Shown here in pieces: positions 16,608-26,249 of a DNA stretch of 64,000 nt. The stretch lies in contig NZ_JABCQI010000005.1 in assembly GCF_015244745.1 (NCBI RefSeq), positions 1 through 64,000 of the forward strand, written 5' to 3'. The notes beneath the pieces were generated by a model. It ran no database searches. It was given only the letters and a program-made list of their open reading frames with translations, and was not told the DNA's origin. The stretch's first letter is position 1, and the number at the start of each line of letters is the position of its first letter. The DNA comes from Gluconobacter cadivus. GTDB taxonomy: Bacteria > Pseudomonadota > Alphaproteobacteria > Acetobacterales > Acetobacteraceae. The translations under genes were made by a program, and so were the position numbers.

Positions 16608-18009
16608 GATCCTGATCGTCGATGACGAACCGGACATCCGGTTCCTCATCGAGGGTATTCTGAACGATGAGGGCTACAGAACCCGGACAGCCGGTAACTC
16701 GGATCAGGCGCTCGAACTCTTTCGCGCGCATCGTCCGTCGCTGGCAATTCTGGACATCTGGCTTCAGGGCTCCCGACTGGATGGAATCGAACTGCTCAAG
16801 ATTTTCCAGACCGAGGAACCCGGCCTGCCGACGCTCATGATCTCGGGCCACGGCACGATCGAGACGGCAGTGTCCAGCCTCAAGCTGGGCGCCTATGACT
16901 TCATCGAGAAACCCTTCCAGTCGGACCGGCTTCTGGTTGTGGTGCGTCGCGCACTGGAAGCCGCGCGTCTGCGGCGGGAAAATGCAGAGCTGCGTCTGCG
17001 GGCAGGGCCGGAAACGACCCTTTCGGGAGAGGGCGCTGTCATTTCGGCTATCCGTGCCCAGATCGAACGTGTCGCGCCCACCAATTCTCGTGTGCTGATC
17101 AGCGGTCCGGCCGGGGCAGGCAAGGAAGTGGCAGCGCGGATGATCCATGCGCGCTCCCGCCGCGCGGAGGGCCCGTTCATTGCCCTGAACTGTGCGACGC
17201 TCGCGCCCAACCGCTTCGAAGAGGAGCTGTTCGGTCTTGAGGGCGAAGACGGCCAGCCGATGCGTCGCGGCGTGCTGGAGCGTGCCCATCGTGGCACGCT
17301 TCTGCTCGACGAAGTCGCGGACATGCCGCCTGAAACGCAGGGCAAGATCGTCCGCGCGCTTCAGGATCAGACCTTCGAGCGTCTGGGCGGCAATACACGG
17401 GTAAAGGTGGATATTCGCGTCATCGCCACCACCAACCGCGATCTTCAGTCCGAGATCGCTGCGCATCGGTTCCGGGAGGACCTGTATTACCGGCTTGCGG
17501 TCGTGCCGCTGCGGATCCCCTCTCTGCGGGAACGGCGCGAAGACATTCCGGGTCTGGCGCGGCACTTCCTTGACCGCTGCGCCGAGTCTTCGGGCCTGCC
17601 GGTGCGGGAACTGTCGGTGGATGCACTTGCGGCGCTGCAATCCTATGAATGGCCGGGCAATGTGCGGGAGTTGCGCAACCTGATGGAGCGGCTGCTGATC
17701 ATGATGCCGGGAACGGGCAATGATCCGATCCGCGCAGACATGCTGCCCTCCACCATCAGTCAGGGTGCGCCGTCCATGACCCGCCTCAACTCTGGTGCGG
17801 ATGTCATGAGTCTGCCGTTGCGTGAGGCGCGGGACCTGTTTGAGACGCAGTATCTTCAGGTGCAGCTCATGCGCTTTGGTGGCAACATCAGCCGGACGGC
17901 CAGCTTCGTCTGCATGGAACGCAGTGCGCTGCATCGCAAACTCAAGCAGCTTGGCGTGACAACCAATGAAGACCGCGCGCCCGCCTCATCCACCCCGGTG
18001 AGTGGCTGA
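16597..18009 (+). CDS. ntrX: Response regulator NtrX
   Basis: A 470-residue regulator with receiver (DDEPDIR; phospho-Asp in LAILDIWLQGS), AAA+ domain (Walker A ISGPAGAGKEV, Walker B TLLLDEVADMP, sensor RVIATTNRDL) and a Fis-type helix-turn-helix at the end. The GAFTGA loop needed to contact sigma-54 is replaced by LEGEDGQPM, so direct sigma-54 activation is doubtful, as argued for other NtrX proteins. It overlaps ntrY by 11 bases. Downstream hfq is 48 bases away on the same strand. Confidence 0.94.
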   Translation: MEHEILIVDDEPDIRFLIEGILNDEGYRTRTAGNSDQALELFRAHRPSLAILDIWLQGSRLDGIELLKIFQTEEPGLPTLMISGHGTIETAVSSLKLGAYDFIEKPFQSDRLLVVVRRALEAARLRRENAELRLRAGPETTLSGEGAVISAIRAQIERVAPTNSRVLISGPAGAGKEVAARMIHARSRRAEGPFIALNCATLAPNRFEEELFGLEGEDGQPMRRGVLERAHRGTLLLDEVADMPPETQGKIVRALQDQTFERLGGNTRVKVDIRVIATTNRDLQSEIAAHRFREDLYYRLAVVPLRIPSLRERREDIPGLARHFLDRCAESSGLPVRELSVDALAALQSYEWPGNVRELRNLMERLLIMMPGTGNDPIRADMLPSTISQGAPSMTRLNSGADVMSLPLREARDLFETQYLQVQLMRFGGNISRTASFVCMERSALHRKLKQLGVTTNEDRAPASSTPVSG

Positions 18010-18057
18010 AATGAAGCGCCGGTTTTCCTTCTCTTTCCTCTGTCGACTGATAACAGC

Positions 18058-18309
18058 GTGACTTCAGAACATTCCTCTCCTGTCGGCCCTCGTGCCGTTC
18101 AGGAGGCCTTTCTCGATCATCTGCGCCGGACGGAAGCCTCCGTGACGGTTTTTCTGGTCAATGGCGTGAAGCTTCAGGGAATCCTGGCCCAGTCGGATGC
18201 GCAGACCCTGTTGCTGCGGCGGGATGGCCATGTGCAGCTTGTTTACAAACATGCCGTCAGCACGATCATGCCGGTCACGGCGATGAATTTTGTGGAAGAA
18301 GAACTTTGA
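18058..18309 (+). CDS. hfq: RNA chaperone Hfq
   Basis: An 83-residue Sm-like RNA-binding protein. The Sm1 motif is [19 protein letters not shown] and the Sm2 motif [10 protein letters not shown] (KH as in the classical YKHAIST). It forms hexamers that pair small RNAs with targets. The start is a GTG at 18058. The order ntrX-hfq-hflX is usual for the class, and the stop overlaps the hflX start. Confidence 0.96.
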   Translation: MTSEHSSPVGPRAVQEAFLDHLRRTEASVTVFLVNGVKLQGILAQSDAQTLLLRRDGHVQLVYKHAVSTIMPVTAMNFVEEEL

Positions 18310-19619
18310 GCGGTTTCGACACCAAAAAACCCGCAACACGGGCGGCTGTTATTCTGCCGTGGGAAAAGTCGGGGCCGCAGGAAGAAATCCGTGCGGCCGA
18401 TGCGCGGCTTGAGGAAGCTGTCGGTCTGACAGCGTCTATCGGACTTGTCGTGGTGCGTCAGGCCGCAATCCTGCTGCGCGCCCGTCGCCCTGCGACCCTT
18501 CTGGGAAGCGGTCAGGTCGAACAGCTCGCCGAGGCGGTCAAGCTCGACGATGTGGATGTGGTCGTGATTGATGCGCGGCTGTCGCCCGGTCAGCAGCGCA
18601 ATCTTGAAAAGGCGCTGGCCTGCAAGGTTGTGGACCGGACGGGGTTGATCCTTGATATTTTCGGCGCGCGTGCCGCCACCCGTGAAGGTGTGTTGCAGGT
18701 CGAGCTGGCCCATCTGGAATATCAGCGTTCGCGCCTCGTCCGGCTGTGGACCCATCTTGAGCGTCAGCGGGGTGGTTTCGGCTTCCTTGGCGGTCCGGGT
18801 GAGACGCAGATGGAAGCCGACCGCCGGATGCTGGCCGAGCGGATCGGCAAGATCCGCAAAGAGCTGGAACAGGTGCGCCGGACGCGCGGCCTGCACCGTG
18901 AATCCCGCAAGCGCGTACCGTTTCCGGTCGTGGCCCTCGTCGGCTACACCAATGCGGGCAAGTCCACGCTGTTCAATGCCCTGACCGGGGCGTCCGTTCA
19001 TGCGCAGGACCAGCTTTTCGCGACGCTGGACCCGACCATGCGCGGCATGCGTCTGCCGTCCGGGCGCAATGTGATCCTGTCCGACACTGTGGGATTCATC
19101 AGTGAACTCCCAACCGAACTGATCGCTGCCTTCCGCGCAACGCTTGAGGAAGTAGCGCAGGCGGATGTGATCCTGCATGTCCGCGATATTTCGCATCCCG
19201 ACAGCTTGGCCCAGCGGGCAGACGTTCTTAATGTGCTGGATGGCATGGTGCGGGACGGCGTGCTGGATTCACACTGGTCGGACCGCACGATCGAGGTTCT
19301 GAACAAGGCCGATCTGGTTGGCGGCGTCGAGGCTGTTCCGAAGCGTGAGAATGCCGTTGCGATTTCCGCCATCACAGGCGAAGGTCTGCCGGACCTGTTC
19401 GAGGTTCTGGACCAATACCTGACGCGCTCAATGAAATCCGTCGATGTGCGTCTGCCCATTACGGATGGCGCGGCATTGGCATGGCTCTACCAGCATGGCG
19501 AAGTGGTTGGCCGGACAGACCGGGAAGACGGAATCGATGTGCAGGTCCGCCTGTTCTCGGCGGATCTGGAGCGTTTCGAACTGCTTCATCCAGACCGGAT
19601 CGTGCAGCCGGACGCCTGA
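18306..19619 (+). CDS. hflX: Ribosome-associated GTPase HflX
   Basis: A 437-residue Obg/HflX-family GTPase that splits stalled ribosomes. After the N-terminal HflX domain with the glycine-rich stretch [14 protein letters not shown] come G1 [10 protein letters not shown]3 DTVGFI and G4 NKAD. The start is a TTG that overlaps the hfq stop by 4 bases, so translation is coupled. Length is usual. Confidence 0.95.
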   Translation: MSGFDTKKPATRAAVILPWEKSGPQEEIRAADARLEEAVGLTASIGLVVVRQAAILLRARRPATLLGSGQVEQLAEAVKLDDVDVVVIDARLSPGQQRNLEKALACKVVDRTGLILDIFGARAATREGVLQVELAHLEYQRSRLVRLWTHLERQRGGFGFLGGPGETQMEADRRMLAERIGKIRKELEQVRRTRGLHRESRKRVPFPVVALVGYTNAGKSTLFNALTGASVHAQDQLFATLDPTMRGMRLPSGRNVILSDTVGFISELPTELIAAFRATLEEVAQADVILHVRDISHPDSLAQRADVLNVLDGMVRDGVLDSHWSDRTIEVLNKADLVGGVEAVPKRENAVAISAITGEGLPDLFEVLDQYLTRSMKSVDVRLPITDGAALAWLYQHGEVVGRTDREDGIDVQVRLFSADLERFELLHPDRIVQPDA

Positions 19620-19625
19620 GTTTTT

Positions 19626-20789
19626 CTACTCGGACGCCGGTGTCGCCGGAGCCGCGCTGCGCGAAGAGGCGCGGGCGGCTCTGGCGCGCTGGCGGACACG
19701 GTCCAGCGGTATGGCCAGCGCATAGGTCAGACCGAGGCCGACCACATTCATCACAAGCTGTTCCCACAGATTGATGCCGAAGCTGGCGAACATCAGCCGT
19801 CCCAGCAGGTCGAGCACCGTGCTGCAGGCGAAGACTTCCAGTGAGTTCCGTCCAAGCAGGGCAAGGCTCTGGCCGATGCGGTCTGCGGAAATGCGGCGCA
19901 GCGCAGCCGAAGACTGCACCAGATAGAAGATCGCCATGATGTCCAGCAGCCGCCAGATGGCCAGCGTGGATTTGCCCATATTGGGCGGGGCTGGAAAAAT
20001 CCGCAGAGATGGGACGTGCCAGTATTCGTAGGGGAAGCACAGCACGAACGCGCCTGCGAGATAGGCCAGACACAGGGCCTTGACCCAGAGGCGATACGGT
20101 AGATCGCCGTTGTTTTTCGAGGCCCAGACAGCCCCCAGAATCCCGAGAATATAGAGAAACTGCCAGCCGAACGGATTGAGATACCATCCACTGGGATCGA
20201 GCCAGTTGGGAATGGTGAGGTGCGGATCCAGATTGGCGATGCCCCAGATGCCGACACTGAGCGCAACAAGCAGCCACAGGCTGCGCTTGAGAATCCAGTA
20301 AATCAGCGGAAACAGCGCCAGAAGCACCACATAAAGCGGCAGGATGTTCAGGTAGCTGGGGAGCGCATCGAATGTCAGGATACGCCACAGCCAGCTATAG
20401 CCGTGCGCGAGCTGCGGCTCGATCGTATATTCGGGCAACGGCTGATAGTGCCGCCACTGCCGAACCGTCCAGACGAACACCAGCGTCATGCCGGTCTGGT
20501 ACAGGTACAGCTTCAGGCAGCGGGCCAGAATACGGTGAATACCGGTTTTCCAGCCTTCGCGGTCGATCAGGCGCCCATAAGCCAGATAGGAGGCGTAACC
20601 TGCCAGCATGACGAAAATCTCGGCGGCATCGGCAAATCCGAAATTGCGGATCGTGATGCGATTGAGCAGATCATCCGGAACATGGTCCACCAGCATCATC
20701 AGCAGTGCGAGACCGCGCAGGGCATCCACACGATGATCGCGGAGAATCTTTCGCGTTAAAGCTGATGGGGATGCTGGGGACGGCTCCAT
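19626..20789 (-). CDS. OpgC-like acyltransferase membrane protein
   Basis: A 387-residue polytopic protein of the OpgC/acyltransferase-3 group. The N-terminus has DHRVDALRGLALLMMLVDHVP, the typical opening in which an Arg/Asp pair precedes the first membrane helix, then AEIFVMLAGYASYLAYGR. About ten membrane segments follow. OpgC succinylates osmoregulated periplasmic glucans in enterobacteria; here the substrate is not shown, and no opgG/opgH lies nearby. The C-terminal tail is Arg/Ala-rich. It converges with hflX, the stops being 7 bases apart. Confidence 0.8.
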   Translation of the reverse strand: MEPSPASPSALTRKILRDHRVDALRGLALLMMLVDHVPDDLLNRITIRNFGFADAAEIFVMLAGYASYLAYGRLIDREGWKTGIHRILARCLKLYLYQTGMTLVFVWTVRQWRHYQPLPEYTIEPQLAHGYSWLWRILTFDALPSYLNILPLYVVLLALFPLIYWILKRSLWLLVALSVGIWGIANLDPHLTIPNWLDPSGWYLNPFGWQFLYILGILGAVWASKNNGDLPYRLWVKALCLAYLAGAFVLCFPYEYWHVPSLRIFPAPPNMGKSTLAIWRLLDIMAIFYLVQSSAALRRISADRIGQSLALLGRNSLEVFACSTVLDLLGRLMFASFGINLWEQLVMNVVGLGLTYALAIPLDRVRQRARAARASSRSAAPATPASE

Positions 20790-20849
20790 AATCTCTTCTT
20801 ATCGTCAGAGCGTGGGCAGGGGTATGGGGCCAGATTACGGCCAGATTAA

Positions 20850-20876
20850 AGATTGGACGGAATTCAGGCCCAATCT
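20850..20876 (-). terminator. Possible weak terminator after the SulP gene
   Basis: Inverted arms agattgg and ccaatct with a 13-base loop lie 20 bases beyond the SulP gene stop. On the minus strand they are followed by TTTAAT, a poor U tract. Two direct copies of ggccagatta (20828 and 20839) lie next to it. Confidence 0.35.
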
Positions 20877-20895
20877 GCCCCGCCCGGACTGTTTT

Positions 20896-22350
20896 TTACA
20901 GTGCGAGCAGGGCTTCGTTCGACTGGCTTGCCAGAATGCCATGTCGTTCGGGATGCAGTCCCATAACTTCGACGGTACGGCCGCGCGCGCGCAGTTTGCC
21001 GATAATTTTTTCTAGAACCTGAACGGATGTGATGTCCCACAGGCGGGCCTCGCTCAGATCCAGCACAACACGAGAGGCATCGGTATGGTAATCGATTGCA
21101 TCGGAGAGGCTGTCAGCGGACGCGAAGAAAACCTGACCGGACGCGCTATATGTCAGCACATCGCCGGAACGCTTTTCCGTGACCCGCAGCAGGCTTGCGG
21201 CGTGCCAGGCGAAGAACACGCCTGAAAGCATGACGCCAACCGCAACGCCGGCGGCCAAATCGTGAGTCATCACGACTACAGCTACGGTGACGAGCATGGT
21301 CAGGCTGGACAGACGCGGATGGCGTGTGAGGTCGCGCAGACTTCCCCAGGAGAACGTGCTGGCGGAAACCATGATCATGATGGCGACAAGAGCGGCCATC
21401 GGAACCTGCCCGACCCAGCGGTGCAGCAGTACCATGAGGGCCAGCAGGAACGCGCCTGCTGTGAAAGTGGACAGACGCCCGCGTCCGCCATAGCGCAGAT
21501 TGCCAACGGTCTGGCCGATCATGCCGCAGCCCGCGATGCCCCCGAACGCACCGACGAGAATGTTGGAAATCCCAAGACCCGTGCATTCCATGCGCTGGTC
21601 GCCGTGGGTATCGGTGATGTCATCCACGACGGAGGCCGTCATCATGGATTCCAGCAGGCCCACAGCAGCCATAGCCAGCGCATAAGGCAGCACAACGGAC
21701 CATGTGGCCCAGTCCAGCGCGATATGGGGGAAGGTCAGGCTGGGAAAACCGGTCGGGAGGTCGCCGAGATCGGAGACGGTATGAACCGGCATCGGATAAA
21801 ACATCGTGATGGCAGTGAGAACCACGATGCAAATCAGTGGAGAGGGAATGGCATCTGACAGGCGGGGGAGCAGATAGATAATGACAAGACCAAGCGCTAT
21901 CAGCGCATAGGTGTGCCAACTCACCCCCAGCATCTGCGGCACCTGTGCGGCAAAGATCATGATGGCCAGTGCGTTGACAAAGCCGGTCCGGACCTCGGCG
22001 GGAACGAACCGCATGACGGCCTGAAGCCGCAGCAGACCAAACAGAACCTGAAGCCCACCGGCAACCAGTGTGGCGAGCAGCATGGCCTGAACACCATGGG
22101 CATGAACCAGCGGTGCGGCCACCAGAGCGACAGATCCCGCGGCACCCGAGATCATCCCCGGACGCCCGCCGAAAATGGCGATTGAAACGGAAATGACGAA
22201 AGACGCGAACAGCGAGACCGCTGGCGAAACACCGGCGATATAGGAGAATGCAATGACCTCGGGAATGAGGGCAAAGGTTCCGACCATTCCGGCCAGCACT
22301 TCGCGCAGAGGGTTCTGTGCCCACTGGCGACGATAGAGAGCGGGAGTCAT
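20896..22350 (-). CDS. SulP-family anion transporter with STAS domain
   Basis: A 484-residue inner-membrane permease. The family core is seen in MVGTFALIPEVIAFSYIAGV and GGRPGMISGAAGSVALV, with about 11-12 membrane segments to residue 385. A short C-terminal STAS domain (SGQVFFASADSLSDAI, VVLDLSEARLWDITSV) is probably regulatory. SulP proteins carry sulfate, bicarbonate or dicarboxylates; the substrate is not determinable here. It is shorter than classical 550-residue members. Confidence 0.9.
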   Translation of the reverse strand: MTPALYRRQWAQNPLREVLAGMVGTFALIPEVIAFSYIAGVSPAVSLFASFVISVSIAIFGGRPGMISGAAGSVALVAAPLVHAHGVQAMLLATLVAGGLQVLFGLLRLQAVMRFVPAEVRTGFVNALAIMIFAAQVPQMLGVSWHTYALIALGLVIIYLLPRLSDAIPSPLICIVVLTAITMFYPMPVHTVSDLGDLPTGFPSLTFPHIALDWATWSVVLPYALAMAAVGLLESMMTASVVDDITDTHGDQRMECTGLGISNILVGAFGGIAGCGMIGQTVGNLRYGGRGRLSTFTAGAFLLALMVLLHRWVGQVPMAALVAIMIMVSASTFSWGSLRDLTRHPRLSSLTMLVTVAVVVMTHDLAAGVAVGVMLSGVFFAWHAASLLRVTEKRSGDVLTYSASGQVFFASADSLSDAIDYHTDASRVVLDLSEARLWDITSVQVLEKIIGKLRARGRTVEVMGLHPERHGILASQSNEALLAL

Positions 22351-22579
22351 GAAAATCCTTGAGGGCAGGGCGTGAACGGGGTGCGACGTATTCAGGCCCG
22401 GCGCGGCAATGATGCCTGCAGTGTAACCCGGCAGGCTTCAGGATTGAAGAGACGGAATTGCCGGGAGAATCGACATGAGCGCGGGTGGAAGCGGCCAAAA
22501 AAATCAGGAGAGTGAAAAAAAATGCGTCAAAAGACTGGACGAGTGCCCCAACCTTCCTCTAGAGAGTGCGTCGCTGTGT

Positions 22580-22656
22580 GGCGGATGTAGCTCAGTCGGT
22601 AGAGCGCCGGTTTGTGGTACCGGTTGTCGCGGGTTCGATCCCCGTCATTCGCCCCA
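22580..22656 (+). tRNA. tRNA-His (anticodon GTG)
   Basis: A full cloverleaf with the extra 5' G at position -1 (22580) opposite C73, as required for histidine tRNA. The D arm reads TAGCTCAGTCGGTAGAGC, the anticodon GTG is at 22614-22616, the T arm contains GGTTCGATCC, and CCA is encoded at 22654-22656. Confidence 0.96.
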
Positions 22657-22685
22657 GCACTTCTCCTGAAAATCTGAATGAACAT

Positions 22686-23621
22686 TCATCTGGGCTTGGC
22701 AGTATCAGCCTGATGGTTGTGTCTGTGCTCCCAGCGTTCTTCCAGCGCCATGCGCTCGAAGCGTAGTTTCTGCCGGATCCAGTTCAGCATGCCCGACAGC
22801 GTCACGACGATGATTCCCATGAATGTCCAGTTGTCCAACGGCTGATGAAACAGCAGGTAGCTGAACGCGACGGCCCAGACCATCTGGCTGTATTGCGGCA
22901 GCGCGACCCGGTTCGCGGGGGCAACGGCTGTGGCCATCATCATGAACAGTTGCCCCAGAGCGGCCAGAAAACCGTATCCGAACAGAAGGGCCCAGGCCCG
23001 CAGCCCATGGGGCCATGAGGCATGGGTGATCATGAGAAGGCCGTCGCCGATCAGCGGTCCGAACAGGCTTGATCCGAACAGGGAAAGCCGTGCGCTTTTG
23101 TCTCCGGCCAGTCGGTAAGACACAACGCTGCTGGCATTGGCGAGCGCGGCGACGATGGCGCAGACATGCCCGAGATGGAATGCCCGGGCGCCGGGACGTA
23201 GGACGATCAACACGCCCAGAAAACCGATTCCAACCGAAAGCCACGTCCAGAACGAAACCTTTTCCTTCAGGATCGTGACGGAAATGATGGTGACGAAGAA
23301 CGGCATCAGAAACATCAGCGACAGCGCTTCTGGCATGGGAAGCAGCATGAAAGCCATGACGCTGGCGGCTGTTGAGACGAATGTTGAAACAGCGCGCAGA
23401 ATCCACATGCCCGGCCGGTTCGTCGCGAAAATATCAGAATAGGGTTCGTCTGGCCGGCGGATGAAGGGCAGCAGCAGAAAGCCAAAAACGCCGCCTGAAA
23501 AGGCGACTTCGAAAGGATCGAGGTGCCCCGCAAGCCCTTTTGAGCAGGCATCGCTGATGGCAAAGGCGGCGTATCCGAGAAGTGCCAGCAGGATGCCTGA
23601 GGAGAAAATGTTCTGTCTCAT
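22686..23621 (-). CDS. EamA/DMT-family transporter
   Basis: A 311-residue protein with ten predicted membrane helices in two EamA repeats, e.g. ILLALLGYAAFAISDACSKG at the start and the second repeat from about residue 145. The drug/metabolite superfamily exports small metabolites or amino acids; substrate unknown. The ATG at 23621 has GGAG about 10 bases upstream and starts directly before the first helix. It converges with tRNA-His. Confidence 0.88.
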   Translation of the reverse strand: MRQNIFSSGILLALLGYAAFAISDACSKGLAGHLDPFEVAFSGGVFGFLLLPFIRRPDEPYSDIFATNRPGMWILRAVSTFVSTAASVMAFMLLPMPEALSLMFLMPFFVTIISVTILKEKVSFWTWLSVGIGFLGVLIVLRPGARAFHLGHVCAIVAALANASSVVSYRLAGDKSARLSLFGSSLFGPLIGDGLLMITHASWPHGLRAWALLFGYGFLAALGQLFMMMATAVAPANRVALPQYSQMVWAVAFSYLLFHQPLDNWTFMGIIVVTLSGMLNWIRQKLRFERMALEERWEHRHNHQADTAKPR

Positions 23622-23873
23622 GGATCTGTTTCTCCGCAGGCGAGGCTGTTTCCCGTGCGGAGACAAGAAGACCTGCTACTGTCGGTAGTCAATCTCTACC
23701 GCTTTCCGGACTCGTTTTTGTGCGTTGTAATCATTAATATTAAATCAATATTGGATTTGGCGAAAGTATCTGTAAAGCAAAATTGGAATAGCTCTCACCT
23801 TCATGTATGGTGCCGGTCATTCGGGTAGGCTGTATGGCCCCCATCTCCTGGATGAAAAAGCGTGAGCCCCCTT

Positions 23874-25295
23874 ATGTCTCAGAAGATTGTTCCAGTCATT
23901 CTCTCCGGTGGATCAGGCAGCCGCCTCTGGCCAGTGTCGCGCAGCAGCTATCCCAAACAGTTCTGGCCCCTCCTGACGGAACGGACTCTGATTCAGGAAA
24001 CCGCTCTGCGCGGTGTCCGTGCGGAACTCTCGGCACCGATCGTGATCTGTAATTCCGAGCATCGCTTTATCGTGGCAGAACAACTGCGGGATGTCGGTGT
24101 CGATAATGCCCGGATCATGCTCGAACCCGTCGGACGTAACTCCGCGCCCGCTATTGCGGCAGCAGCTTTCCTTGTGGCCGAAACCGATCCGGATGCCATT
24201 CTGTGGATCATGGCCGCGGATGCCGCGATTACCGATGAAGCTGCGCTTTATGCGTCTCTGGGACAGGCAGTCTCTGCGGCAGCCGAAGGGCGGATCGTGA
24301 CATTCGGCATGAAGCCGACACGCGTTGAAACCGGCTATGGCTATATTGAGAGCGGCGCGCCTCTTCCGGGCCTGGATGGTGTGTTTGAAGTGTCGCGCTT
24401 TGTCGAGAAGCCTGATGCCGCAACCGCAGAGGCTTTCTTCCGCGATGGCCGGTATCTGTGGAATTCCGGCATGTTCGTGACGCAGGCCAGCGTTTTCCTC
24501 TCTGAAATCAAGACGTTCGAGCCGGACATCTATGAGCATGTCGGACAGGCCGTTCAGGCCCGTCACAGCGATCTGGATTTTGACCGGCTGGATGATGCGA
24601 GCTTCCGTCAGGCTCCGGATATCTCCGTGGATTACGCCGTTGCCGAGCGCACCAAGCGTGCGGCTGTGGTGCCGGGCACGTTCGGATGGTCTGATATCGG
24701 AAGCTGGGATGCGCTCTGGGATCTGTCTCCCAAGGACGATGCGGGCAATGCCACGTTCGGGGACGTTTTCCTTGATGGCGCCAAGAACTGTTACGTCCGG
24801 TCGGACGGAATCGTTGCCACGGTCACTGGCGTTGAAGATCTGGTCGTCGTCGTGACGCAGGATGCCGTCATGGTGTCGCATCGTGACCGTGCGCAGGACG
24901 TCAAGCACATGGTCAACCGTCTGAAGAAGGCGGGCCGTAAGGAAGCGGTGGCGCATAACCGCATGTATCGCCCGTGGGGCTTCTATGAGAGCCTGATTCA
25001 GGCGGACCGTTTCCAGGTCAAGCGGATCGTGGTCGAGCCGGGACAGAAGCTCTCGCTGCAGAAGCACTTCCATCGTGCCGAGCACTGGGTCGTCGTTGGC
25101 GGGACGGCGCTTGTGACGCGCGATACGGACCAGATCATGGTTCGCGAGAACGAGAGCGTCTATCTGCCGCTGGGCTGTGTACACCGTCTTGAGAATCCGG
25201 GCCGCATTCCGCTGACGCTCATCGAAGTCCAGTCCGGCCCCTATCTGGGCGAAGACGATATCGTGCGTATCGAAGACGTTTACGCCCGCAACTGA
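23874..25295 (+). CDS. manC: Mannose-1-phosphate guanylyltransferase / mannose-6-phosphate isomerase
   Basis: A 473-residue bifunctional enzyme that makes GDP-mannose for surface polysaccharides. The nucleotidyltransferase domain shows LSGGSGSRLWPVSRSSYPKQF-like pyrophosphorylase signature (read to 20 residues), FVEKPDAATA and GTFGWSDIGSWDALW. The C-terminal cupin (about 350-473) with LQKHFHRAEHWVVVGG is the type II isomerase part. Start taken at ATG 23874; an in-frame GTG at 23862 is possible. The 250 bases upstream are AT-rich around 23730-23790 and probably carry the promoter. No polysaccharide cluster adjoins it. Confidence 0.93.
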   Translation: MSQKIVPVILSGGSGSRLWPVSRSSYPKQFWPLLTERTLIQETALRGVRAELSAPIVICNSEHRFIVAEQLRDVGVDNARIMLEPVGRNSAPAIAAAAFLVAETDPDAILWIMAADAAITDEAALYASLGQAVSAAAEGRIVTFGMKPTRVETGYGYIESGAPLPGLDGVFEVSRFVEKPDAATAEAFFRDGRYLWNSGMFVTQASVFLSEIKTFEPDIYEHVGQAVQARHSDLDFDRLDDASFRQAPDISVDYAVAERTKRAAVVPGTFGWSDIGSWDALWDLSPKDDAGNATFGDVFLDGAKNCYVRSDGIVATVTGVEDLVVVVTQDAVMVSHRDRAQDVKHMVNRLKKAGRKEAVAHNRMYRPWGFYESLIQADRFQVKRIVVEPGQKLSLQKHFHRAEHWVVVGGTALVTRDTDQIMVRENESVYLPLGCVHRLENPGRIPLTLIEVQSGPYLGEDDIVRIEDVYARN

Positions 25296-25303
25296 GGCAG
25301 GCC

Positions 25304-25336
25304 GTAAACCCTGATCCGTTGAGGATCAGGGTTTAC
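25304..25336. terminator. Bidirectional terminator with 14-bp perfect stem
   Basis: Arms gtaaaccctgatcc (25304-25317) and ggatcagggtttac (25323-25336) pair perfectly around a 5-base loop. It lies between the converging manC gene and the NDUFA9-like gene; the stop codon of the latter is inside the second arm. Confidence 0.7.
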
Positions 25337-26249
25337 GCTTCTCCGGAGTGCGGCGCCCGAACAGATGGTGAAGCCCGTTGGCAAGCGGAATGGGCGTCAC
25401 CCCCAAACGATGTTCCATCGGGCCAATATCGAAGTTCTTGTCTTCCAGAAGTCTGCGGATTTCTTCCGGCGCGATCTGGGGCAGCCCGCGGATATGGCGC
25501 GTGACATGAGACAGCGCCATGAGCATCCATCCCGGTAGGGACATGATGGGACGGCCGCCAAGCTCCGCAAAATACAGCACCATACGAACGAATGTCCGGT
25601 ATGCCACAGCGGTCGGGCCTGCGATGACGATACTCTCGGGGCCTGAGACATCTCCGCTCTGAATGAGGCGGATAGCTGCGACGACGCACCGTGTTACGTC
25701 GCGCTGGTCGATGGGCTGCACAAGGGCGCGCCCTCCGCCGGGCAGCGGAATGAGCGGCAGACGTTCCAGCAGCTTGGCCAGCCGCTGCACGTTGTCTTCG
25801 CCCTGAGCGCCGTAAATCATGGTCGGATGCAGCAGAATTGAAGGGCGACCATCTGCCTGAAGTGCGGCCTCACCGGCCAGAACGCCACGTCCGTGATTGT
25901 CCGGCCAGTTCGTGAACTTGCGCGTGCTACCCAGAGCGACGATGGGCGCTGTCGTGGCTGCGAGGATGGCGGGCAGGTGGCGCGCATGGGCCGTATTCAC
26001 GACAATTGCGGCATCTTCGAAGGCCAGCGGCAGCGTGGCGGGGTCCGTCAGATCGGCAATCCGGACGGCCTGACAGGCCTGTGCGATGTCCGGCGCCAGA
26101 TTGCCCTGACTGCGGACGACGGCAATGATCTTCTGCCCTTGCGCCAGAAGAGTACGGCACAGGGCCGCTCCTGAGCGTCCGCTGGCGCCGATGATGCAGA
26201 CCGGGCCGTTACTCAGTGGCGTGTGATGTGTGATGTCTTCGGGCGTCAT
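25326..26249 (-). CDS. NDUFA9-like NAD(P)-binding protein
   Basis: A 307-residue atypical short-chain dehydrogenase. The N-terminal Rossmann motif is CIIGASGRSGAALCRTLLAQG (G-x-x-G-x-x-G), and LVQPIDQRDVTRCVVAAI is the conserved region of the complex I NDUFA9 / epimerase-like family. It lacks the YxxxK pair in the usual place, as the family does. It may help complex I assembly or be a reductase; I cannot decide. It overlaps the next upstream gene by 4 bases. Confidence 0.75.
   Translation of the reverse strand: MTPEDITHHTPLSNGPVCIIGASGRSGAALCRTLLAQGQKIIAVVRSQGNLAPDIAQACQAVRIADLTDPATLPLAFEDAAIVVNTAHARHLPAILAATTAPIVALGSTRKFTNWPDNHGRGVLAGEAALQADGRPSILLHPTMIYGAQGEDNVQRLAKLLERLPLIPLPGGGRALVQPIDQRDVTRCVVAAIRLIQSGDVSGPESIVIAGPTAVAYRTFVRMVLYFAELGGRPIMSLPGWMLMALSHVTRHIRGLPQIAPEEIRRLLEDKNFDIGPMEHRLGVTPIPLANGLHHLFGRRTPEKRKP

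Noticed and set aside
16582-17934. Open frame of 450 codons opposite ntrX
   Set aside because: Antisense shadow; ntrX has complete receiver, AAA+ and HTH domains.
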